A stretch of DNA of 11,428 nt from the NCBI GenBank assembly GCA_013698285.1, contig JACCVE010000344.1:1-11428 (forward strand), given 5' to 3'. The position numbers and the translations under genes were made by a program. Below the pieces are notes generated by a model. It did no database searches. It saw only the letters and a list, made by a program, of their open reading frames with translations, and was not told where the DNA came from. The DNA is from Chloroflexia bacterium. Lineage in GTDB: Bacteria > Chloroflexota > Chloroflexia > Thermomicrobiales > UBA6265. Shown piece by piece: positions 6,318-11,428 of the stretch (position 1 is its first letter; each line of letters begins with the position of its first letter).

Positions 6318-7538
6318 ATGAACTTCGAGCTCACCGACGAGCAACGTTCCGTCCGTGACATGGTCCGCGAGTTCGTCCGCCGCGATGTCGCCCCCCACAT
6401 CCAGGAGTGGGATGCGAAGGGCGAGTTTCACCCGGAAGTCCTGCGGAAGATGGGCGAGTTGGGCCTGCTCGGTCTGCCGATCCCCGAGGAGTACGGCGGC
6501 TCCGGCCTTGACTACGTCAGCTTGGCCCTGGCCTGCGACGAACTCGAGTACGGCGACACGTTCCTCCGGGTGGTGATGAGCGTCCACGTCGGCCTGAACA
6601 GCCTGGCCCTGCTGCAATGGGGGACAGAAGCGCAGAAGCAACGCTGGCTGACGCCCCAGGCGACGGGCGAGAAGATCGCTACCTTCGGCCTGACGGAGCC
6701 CAATGCCGGGTCCGACGCCGGGTCGATCGAGACCACCGCGACCCGGGACGGTGACGACTACGTCATCAACGGCGCCAAGATGTGGATTTCCCTGGCCGAC
6801 GTGGCCGACCACTTCCTGATCTTCGCGAGTCTGGACCGGAGCCAGAAGCACAAGGCCCTGACCGCCTTCGTGGTCGAGCGGGGCACGCCGGGCCTGACGA
6901 CGGCCTCGATCAAGGGCAAGCTCGGTGTCCGGGCCGGCAACACCGGGGAGCTCGCCTTCGACCGGATGCGGGTCCCGGCCGAGAACCGCATCGGCGAAGA
7001 GGGCGAGGGGTTCAAGGTCGCGATGAGCTGCATCGACCAGGGACGGTTCACCGTCGCCGCCGGGGCAATCGGTCTGACCCGGGCCTGCCTCGACGCCAGC
7101 GTGAAGTACGCCAACCAGCGGGAGACGTTCGGCGTCCCGATCGGCAAGCACCAGCTCGTCCAGCAGATGATCGCCAAGATGGTCGCCGGGGGTGAGGCCG
7201 CTCGCTTGCTGACCATGCAGGCGGCCGAGTTGAAGAACCGGGGGATCCGCAACACCCGAGAGACCTCGCTGGCCAAGTGGTACGCCTGCGATGTGGCCCT
7301 CCGGTCGGCTGACGACGCGATCCAGGTCCACGGTTCCTACGGTTTCTCGAACGAGTACCCGGTCGAGCGGTTCTGGAGGAACTCGCGGGGGGCCGTGATC
7401 TACGAGGGCACTCGCGAAGTCCACACCCTTCTCCAAGCCGACTACGCGCTCGGCTATCGCGAGGACAAGCCGCTCCGCTGCCCGCAGCCGCCGGCGGTCG
7501 GCTTCGAGGTCCGCGAAAAGGAACTCGTCGGCGTCTGA
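6318..7538 (+). CDS. Acyl-CoA dehydrogenase (FAD, ETF-linked)
   Basis: Oxidises an acyl-CoA thioester to the trans-2-enoyl-CoA with FAD and passes the electrons to electron-transfer flavoprotein. At 406 residues it is slightly longer than short/medium-chain enzymes (about 380). Family signature 1 is FGLTEPNAGSD (123-133). The flavin-binding WIS is at 156-158, RETFGVPIGKHQLVQ lies at 268-282, and signature 2 spans about 336-375 (QVHGSYGFSNEYPVERFWR). The catalytic base is Glu363 in IYEGTREVHTLL, the short-chain, medium-chain and glutaryl-CoA position. The REVHTLLQADYALG ending resembles the glutaryl/long-chain-related branch, but substrate cannot be fixed from sequence. ATG 6318 is chosen because GGGGGA lies 5-10 nt upstream and the usual N-terminus FELTDEQRSVRDMVREF follows at once. 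The open frame runs upstream to 6054 but is not coding there. The gene has its own promoter and a hairpin downstream. Confidence 0.95.
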   Translation: MNFELTDEQRSVRDMVREFVRRDVAPHIQEWDAKGEFHPEVLRKMGELGLLGLPIPEEYGGSGLDYVSLALACDELEYGDTFLRVVMSVHVGLNSLALLQWGTEAQKQRWLTPQATGEKIATFGLTEPNAGSDAGSIETTATRDGDDYVINGAKMWISLADVADHFLIFASLDRSQKHKALTAFVVERGTPGLTTASIKGKLGVRAGNTGELAFDRMRVPAENRIGEEGEGFKVAMSCIDQGRFTVAAGAIGLTRACLDASVKYANQRETFGVPIGKHQLVQQMIAKMVAGGEAARLLTMQAAELKNRGIRNTRETSLAKWYACDVALRSADDAIQVHGSYGFSNEYPVERFWRNSRGAVIYEGTREVHTLLQADYALGYREDKPLRCPQPPAVGFEVREKELVGV

Positions 7539-7564
7539 CGCCGGGTCGCGCGCGGGAACGGACG

Positions 7565-7594
7565 ACGGCCAGGGTGTCATCACGCCCTGGCCGT
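7565..7594 (+). terminator. Strong hairpin after the acyl-CoA dehydrogenase gene
   Basis: A perfect 10-bp stem pairs ACGGCCAGGG (7565-7574) with CCCTGGCCGT (7585-7594), extendable by one G-U and one G-C pair around a TCATCA loop, 27 bp after the stop codon. There is no U-tract, so termination may be partial or Rho-assisted. The stem is symmetrical and could act on either strand, but no leftward gene lies here. Confidence 0.6.
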
Positions 7595-7725
7595 TCGCGT
7601 GGGGAATGCGCCGGGGTACACTTCCGAGCATTCGGGAGATGCGGCGAGCGGTGCCGCGCCGGGTCTCCCAGATGATGATTGGCGACACATCACCCACGCG
7701 ACGCGGCCGGGGGCCGGGAGATCCG

Positions 7726-8910
7726 ATGAGCCGAGAGACCGTCATCATCGCCGGGGCACGGACGCCGATCGGCAAGTTGGGGGGGGCACTCGGCTCGCTC
7801 CGGGCCGTGGACCTCGGTGCCGTCGCGATCCGGTGTGCCATCGAGCGGTCGGGGATCACGACGGCGGACATCCAGCACGTCGTCCTGGGTCAGGTGCTCC
7901 AGGGCGGTGCCGGCCAGAACCCTGCCCGTCAGGCGGCATTCGGTGCCGGGCTCGATCGGGTCGTCACCGCCGAGACCGTCAACCGGGTCTGTGGCTCGGG
8001 CATGCTGGCGGTGACGGTGGCTGACCTGCTGATCGGCGCCGGGCACCACGACGTGGTCGTCGCCGGTGGCATGGAGAGCATGAGCAACGCGCCGTACCTC
8101 CTCCGGCAGGCCCGGTTCGGATACAGGATGGGCGACGCCGCGCTCGAAGACAGCATGATTGGCGACGGGCTGATGTGCGCTTCGACCGGCACCCACATGG
8201 GGTTGCACGGGGGTGCGGTGGCGTCCGAGGAGGGCGTCGGACGCGAAGAGCAAGACGCCTTCGCCCTCCGCTCGCACCAGCGCTACTTCGCGGCTCTGGA
8301 GCGGGGTGTGCCGACCGAGGAGATCGTCCCGGTCCGGATCGCCGGCCGCAAGGGTGATACCGTGGTCGAGACCGATGAGGCGCCCCGGGCCGACACCAGC
8401 ACCGAGGCGCTGGCCCGACTGAAGCCGGTCTTCGACCCCGAGGGGACCGTGACGGCGGGCAACGCGCCGGGCGTCAACGACGGTGCGGCGGCGATGGTGC
8501 TGGCCGAGCGAGGGTGGGCCGAGGCGCGGGGCATCATGCCACTCGCGACGGTCATCGGCCACGGCACCGCGGCCTGGGACGCGCCATACCTTGCTTACAC
8601 CCCAGAGATGGCGGCGCGCATTGCCCTGAAGCGGGCGAGTCTCGACGTGTCCGATGTCGATCTGTGGGAGATCAACGAGGCGTTCGCCAGCGTGCCGATC
8701 ATCGCGGCCCGCCGGCTCGGGATCGACCTAAACCGGGTCAACGTCAACGGCGGCGCGATCGCTCTCGGTCACCCGATCGGCGCCAGCGGGGCCCGGATCA
8801 CGCTCTCTCTCGCGCTGGAACTACGACGGCGAGGGGGCGGCATCGGCGTCGCCGCGATCTGTTCCGGCGGAGGCCAGGGCGACGCGGTCGTGTTGCGCGT
8901 CGATGGCTGA
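7726..8910 (+). CDS. Acetyl-CoA C-acetyltransferase (thiolase)
   Basis: A type II thiolase that condenses two acetyl-CoA to acetoacetyl-CoA or cleaves 3-ketoacyl-CoA in the reverse direction. The 394-residue length matches the family exactly. Active-site elements are the nucleophile Cys89 in NRVCGSGM, NEAF (317-320), His349 in GGAIALGHPIGASG, and Cys379 in CSGGGQGDA near the C-terminus. The full catalytic set is present. The NASG segment common in biosynthetic thiolases reads NAPGVNDGAA (246-255), with Pro for Ser. ATG 7726 is chosen for its GGGAG ribosome-binding site 5 nt upstream and because the family N-terminus (VIIAGARTPIGKLGG) follows. The frame is open back to 7606, but those 40 residues are not thiolase-like. 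This is the first gene of a coupled cluster: its last 8 bp overlap the next gene. Whether it prefers acetoacetyl-CoA or longer ketoacyl-CoA is not visible. Confidence 0.95.
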   Translation: MSRETVIIAGARTPIGKLGGALGSLRAVDLGAVAIRCAIERSGITTADIQHVVLGQVLQGGAGQNPARQAAFGAGLDRVVTAETVNRVCGSGMLAVTVADLLIGAGHHDVVVAGGMESMSNAPYLLRQARFGYRMGDAALEDSMIGDGLMCASTGTHMGLHGGAVASEEGVGREEQDAFALRSHQRYFAALERGVPTEEIVPVRIAGRKGDTVVETDEAPRADTSTEALARLKPVFDPEGTVTAGNAPGVNDGAAAMVLAERGWAEARGIMPLATVIGHGTAAWDAPYLAYTPEMAARIALKRASLDVSDVDLWEINEAFASVPIIAARRLGIDLNRVNVNGGAIALGHPIGASGARITLSLALELRRRGGGIGVAAICSGGGQGDAVVLRVDG

Positions 8911-9511
8911 TGCCAGAACATCCTCCGGTGTCCCCGTGCTCGACCTGGCTGCCGCGTTCCCCGGCGCGATCATCCTGCCGTACGGGGGCATCTGGCCCCG
9001 GATCGACCCGTCCGCCTTCATCGCCCCGGGGGCGGTGGTGGCCGGGGATGTCGAGGTCGGGCCCGGGGCGAGCGTCTGGTTCAACGCTACGGTGCGGGGC
9101 GACGTGGCGCCGGTCCGGATCGGGTCGCGGAGCAACGTCCAGGACGGTGCGGTCCTCCACGTCGATGCCGGGGCACCATGCCTGGTCGGGGACGACGTGA
9201 CGATCGGCCACGGCGCGATCGTCCACGGGTCGCGGGTCGGGGACGGCGTCACGGTGGGCATGGGTGCCGTGGTACTGTCGTGGTCCGTCGTCGGGGCCGG
9301 AGCGATCGTGGCCGCCGGCGCGCTGGTCCCGGAGCGGTCGGAGGTCGACCCCGGGACGATCGTAGCGGGTGTCCCGGCCCGGACGCGGGGACCGATCGAT
9401 CCCAGGCGGCGGGCCACGCTGGACGGCGCGGCGGCTCGTTACTCCGGCTACGCCGCGAACTACCGCGCCGCCATCGCGGCTCGCCCGTGGGAGGGCACCG
9501 ATGGCGATTGA
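8903..9511 (+). CDS. Gamma-class carbonic anhydrase-like hexapeptide-repeat protein
   Basis: A 202-residue left-handed beta-helix protein of the gamma-carbonic anhydrase/CaiE/PaaY superfamily. Hexapeptide repeats run from about 36 to 145 (e.g. GDVEVGPGASVWFNATVRGD, 48-67). The three zinc/iron-binding histidines of the family are visible as His86 (VLHVD), His103 and His108 (IGHGAIVHG). The accompanying Arg65-Gly-Asp67 and Gln80 are also present. It lacks the acidic loop of archaeal Cam and so resembles the CamH type. All metal ligands are kept, so hydration of CO2 is plausible. PaaY-like relatives instead act on acyl-CoA or CoA adducts, and the location between a thiolase and an enoyl-CoA hydratase makes that a live alternative. 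The ATG lies inside the thiolase gene (8-bp overlap) and the stop lies inside the next gene (11-bp overlap), so all three are probably co-translated. The C-terminal 40 residues are an alpha-helical Ala/Arg-rich tail. Confidence 0.88.
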   Translation: MADARTSSGVPVLDLAAAFPGAIILPYGGIWPRIDPSAFIAPGAVVAGDVEVGPGASVWFNATVRGDVAPVRIGSRSNVQDGAVLHVDAGAPCLVGDDVTIGHGAIVHGSRVGDGVTVGMGAVVLSWSVVGAGAIVAAGALVPERSEVDPGTIVAGVPARTRGPIDPRRRATLDGAAARYSGYAANYRAAIAARPWEGTDGD

Positions 9512-10313
9512 TGTCCGGGTCGAGGCGTGGGTGGCGACGGTGACGATGGACCGCCAGGCCGCCCTCAATGCCCTCGATGAGGCGCAACTCGTCGAGTTGC
9601 AAGCGGCGTTGGATGTCCTGGCCACCCGCGGGGACGTACGGGTCGTGATCCTGACCGGGGCTGGCGAGCGGGCCTTCGCCGCCGGGGCGGACGTCAAGGC
9701 CATGGCGACGATGTCGATGGAAGAAGGACGAGCCTTCGGCCGCCTCGGCCAGGTCGTCACGGCGACGCTGGCGAGGATGCCCCAACCGGTGATCGCGGCG
9801 GTGAACGGTTTCGCCCTGGGCGGGGGCTGCGAGTTGGCGATCGCCTGCGCCCTGCGGGTCGCCTCGGAGACGGCGGTCTTCGCCCAGCCAGAGGTCTCCC
9901 TCGGCATCCCAGCCGGGTGGGGCGGCACCCAGCGGCTGACCGCTCTGGTGGGACCCGGGGTGGCGATGGAGATGCTGCTCAGCGGCCGGAGGGTGGACGC
10001 GGCTGAGGCCCTCCGGGTCGGACTGGTCAATGCGCTCGTGCCCGCGGCGGACTTGATGGCCACGGCCCGGGCGATGGCGACGACCATCGCCAAGAACGGG
10101 CCGGAGGCGGTGCGGGCGACGAAGCGTTTGGTCCGGGACGCGACCGCGTCCGGTCTCGACGCCGGCCTGACCGCGGAACTGGATGCGTTCGCGGCGGCCT
10201 TCGGCACGGCTGAGCAGCGGGAAGGGATGGCGGCCTTCGTCGAGCGGCGGCCGGCGGCATTCTCTTCCAGCGGTGACGATCTCCAGCGCAGCGAAAGGGA
10301 GCAGACCCGGTGA
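9501..10313 (+). CDS. Enoyl-CoA hydratase/isomerase (crotonase family)
   Basis: Adds water to trans-2-enoyl-CoA to give 3-hydroxyacyl-CoA. The 270-residue crotonase fold shows oxyanion-hole segments AFAAGADVKAM (58-68) and GFALGGGCEL (103-112), and both catalytic glutamates, Glu111 in GGGCEL and Glu131 in QPEVSLGIPAGWGGTQRL. Having both acids favours hydratase over single-acid isomerase or hydrolase relatives. The ATG at 9501 overlaps the preceding gene by 11 bp and follows GGGAGGG at 9489-9495. The frame is open back to 9369, but that segment lies inside the carbonic anhydrase gene and is not crotonase-like. About 15 polar residues extend past the usual C-terminus. The stop codon overlaps the etfB start as GTGA. 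In pathway terms it takes the product of the acyl-CoA dehydrogenase upstream. Confidence 0.95.
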   Translation: MAIDVRVEAWVATVTMDRQAALNALDEAQLVELQAALDVLATRGDVRVVILTGAGERAFAAGADVKAMATMSMEEGRAFGRLGQVVTATLARMPQPVIAAVNGFALGGGCELAIACALRVASETAVFAQPEVSLGIPAGWGGTQRLTALVGPGVAMEMLLSGRRVDAAEALRVGLVNALVPAADLMATARAMATTIAKNGPEAVRATKRLVRDATASGLDAGLTAELDAFAAAFGTAEQREGMAAFVERRPAAFSSSGDDLQRSEREQTR

Positions 10314-11065
10314 ACATCGTCGTCCTCGTCAAGCAGGTCCCGGACATGAACGCGGTCCGGATCGACAAGGGGACCGGCCAGCCGATCCTCAGCGACCAGC
10401 GGGTGATCAGCTCCTACGACGAGTACGCCGTCGAGGAGGCGCTGCGGATCAAGGAGAGGGAGGGCGGGGATGTCACCGTGATCTGCGCCGGACCGGCTAA
10501 GGTCAAGGACGCCCTGACCCGGGCCCTGGCGATGGGAGCCGACCGGGCCATCCTGGTGGCGATCGATGACCCGGACGGCCTGGATACCCTCGGTCTAGCC
10601 CGGGCGCTGGCGGACCAGATCGCCACGGCGCCGTTCGACCTGGTCATCGCCGGGCAGAACTCGGACGATTACGAATCGGGCCAGGTCGGTCCCCATCTTG
10701 CCGAGCTGCTCGACCTGCCGCTGGTCTCCTCGATCAAGGAGCTGACGTTTGAGGGCACGACCCTGGTGGCGAAGCGCGACGTCGAGGACGGCACCCAGAC
10801 CGTCGCCACGGAGTTGCCCGCTCTGGTCATGGCGATCACCGGCCTGAACGAGCCCCGCTACCCCTCCCTGAAGGGGATCATGGCCGCCAAGAAGAAGCCG
10901 CTTGAGACGGTCACGGCGGCTGTCTCCGGCCCGGCCAGGCTGGCCTGGACCGCCCCGGTCGCGCCGGAGCGGCAGGTCGCCGGGGTCCTGGTCCAGGATG
11001 TCCCGGCGGGCGAGGCGGCCGATCGCCTCGTCTCCTGGTTGGGCGAGCACAAGTTGTTGCCGTAG
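10310..11065 (+). CDS. etfB: Electron transfer flavoprotein, beta subunit
   Basis: The AMP/FAD-binding partner in the EtfAB heterodimer, which carries electrons from acyl-CoA dehydrogenases to ETF-quinone oxidoreductase. The 251-residue protein starts MNIVVLVKQVPD, as is standard. It has DEYAVEEALRIKE (37-49), ALAMGADRAILV (72-83), the nucleotide-binding region GQNSDDYESGQVGP (115-128) and the beta-subunit signature spanning about 153-191, ending NEPRYPSLKGIM, with the dehydrogenase recognition loop just after. GTG 10310 overlaps the crotonase TGA by 4 bp (GTGA), so translation is coupled. Whether this ETF bifurcates electrons cannot be judged from this subunit alone. Confidence 0.96.
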   Translation: MNIVVLVKQVPDMNAVRIDKGTGQPILSDQRVISSYDEYAVEEALRIKEREGGDVTVICAGPAKVKDALTRALAMGADRAILVAIDDPDGLDTLGLARALADQIATAPFDLVIAGQNSDDYESGQVGPHLAELLDLPLVSSIKELTFEGTTLVAKRDVEDGTQTVATELPALVMAITGLNEPRYPSLKGIMAAKKKPLETVTAAVSGPARLAWTAPVAPERQVAGVLVQDVPAGEAADRLVSWLGEHKLLP

Positions 11066-11110
11066 GCCAACGCACACGCCATCGCACGCGCGGAACGATC
11101 AGGAGTCATC

Positions 11111-11428
11111 ATGTCGGTCGTATTGGTGATCGGGGAGGTCGGACCGGAGGGGGTCCGGCCCGAGTCGCTGGAAGCGGTCGTGGCCGGCCGTGGCGTCGCC
11201 GACGGTCTCGGCGTGCCGTTGGTGGGCCTGCTATTCGGGGCAATGACGGGTGAGGCGGCGACCACCTTCGCGGCGAGTGGCCTCGACCGGTTGATCGTGG
11301 CAGATGATCCGCGACTAGTGCCGCTGACGACCGAATCCGGCACGGCGGTAGTGGGGGCGGCCGTCCGCGACCTCCAAGCGGGAGTGGTGCTGGCGGCCGG
11401 GACGACGGCCGGGAAGGATTTCGTGCCC
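11111..11428 (+). CDS. etfA: Electron transfer flavoprotein, alpha subunit (N-terminal 106 codons, runs off window)
   Basis: The frame from ATG 11111 stays open to the window edge: exactly 106 codons, starting MSVVLVIGEVGPEGVRPESL. The pattern is that of EtfA domain I: an N-terminal beta strand, then an alternating alpha/beta fold with LVGLLFGAM and SGLDRLIVADDPRL, ending in VVLAAGTTAGKDFVP, which matches the (T)xxGxDxxP segment of alpha subunits. AGGAG sits 5 nt before the ATG. It follows etfB after 45 bp, the usual etfB-etfA order. The FAD-binding C-terminal domain is outside the window. Confidence 0.93.
   Translation, partial: MSVVLVIGEVGPEGVRPESLEAVVAGRGVADGLGVPLVGLLFGAMTGEAATTFAASGLDRLIVADDPRLVPLTTESGTAVVGAAVRDLQAGVVLAAGTTAGKDFVP

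Noticed and set aside
7594..7622. Possible promoter for the thiolase operon with -10-like TACACT (7617-7622)
   Set aside because: The matching -35 (TTCGCG) is poor and overlaps the terminator stem. A promoter is expected in 7595-7725, but I cannot place it with confidence.
6291..7871. 526-codon open frame on the minus strand opposite acyl-CoA dehydrogenase
   Set aside because: Shadow of the real gene: no domain, no ribosome-binding site, and it crosses the hairpin and the thiolase start.
8456..8476. Thiolase NAPG in place of NASG as a sign of lost activity
   Set aside because: All catalytic residues (Cys89, His349, Cys379) are intact, and I recall this variant from other bacterial thiolases, so it is not treated as a defect.
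8798..10207. 469-codon open frame on the minus strand opposite the carbonic anhydrase and crotonase genes
   Set aside because: Low-complexity composition and antisense to three coupled genes with intact motifs.

Overview
The window is GC-rich, densely packed bacterial chromosome made almost entirely of housekeeping and central-metabolism genes. I see no transposase, integrase, phage gene, CRISPR array or toxin module. The high G+C third-position bias, the many GTG starts, the 4-bp GTGA gene overlaps and the protein types (DegS-like soluble kinase, Prs variant, thiolase/crotonase/ETF cluster) suggest a Chloroflexota lineage of the Thermomicrobia/Sphaerobacter kind. That placement is an inference from overall style, not from a marker gene.

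Layout. Positions 1-990 (minus strand) hold the N-terminal 330 codons of a soluble DegS/NarL-type (HisKA_3) histidine kinase that runs off the left edge. A divergent intergenic region (991-1228) follows, ending in a good sigma-70-type promoter for tRNA-Gln(TTG) at 1229-1299. From there everything reads rightward. glmU (1362-2894) and prs (2895-3833) abut exactly, supplying UDP-GlcNAc and PRPP. After a 141-bp gap come a CNNM/CorC-type membrane protein with two CBS domains (3975-5312) and birA (5309-6154), overlapping by 4 bp.

The right half is an acyl-CoA metabolism block. An acyl-CoA dehydrogenase (6318-7538) has its own promoter (TTGCCC-N18-TATACT) and a structured leader, and is closed by a strong hairpin. 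A tightly coupled cluster follows: thiolase (7726-8910), gamma-class carbonic anhydrase-like protein (8903-9511), enoyl-CoA hydratase (9501-10313), etfB (10310-11065) and the start of etfA (11111 to the right edge). Together these give acyl-CoA to enoyl-CoA oxidation with electrons passed to ETF, hydration of the enoyl-CoA, and thiolysis. The 3-hydroxyacyl-CoA dehydrogenase needed between hydratase and thiolase is not in the window.

The most unusual observations are: (i) the histidine kinase keeps its phospho-acceptor and HDxxxQ phosphatase motif but has lost the N-box and apparently the D-box ATP-site residues, so it looks like a pseudokinase or phosphatase-type sensor; (ii) a perfect 7-6-7 inverted repeat fills the spacer of the tRNA-Gln promoter; (iii) the CNNM-type protein seems to lack the polar and acidic residues expected in its ion-binding transmembrane core; (iv) a gamma-carbonic anhydrase homologue is translationally coupled on both sides inside the thiolase-crotonase operon.
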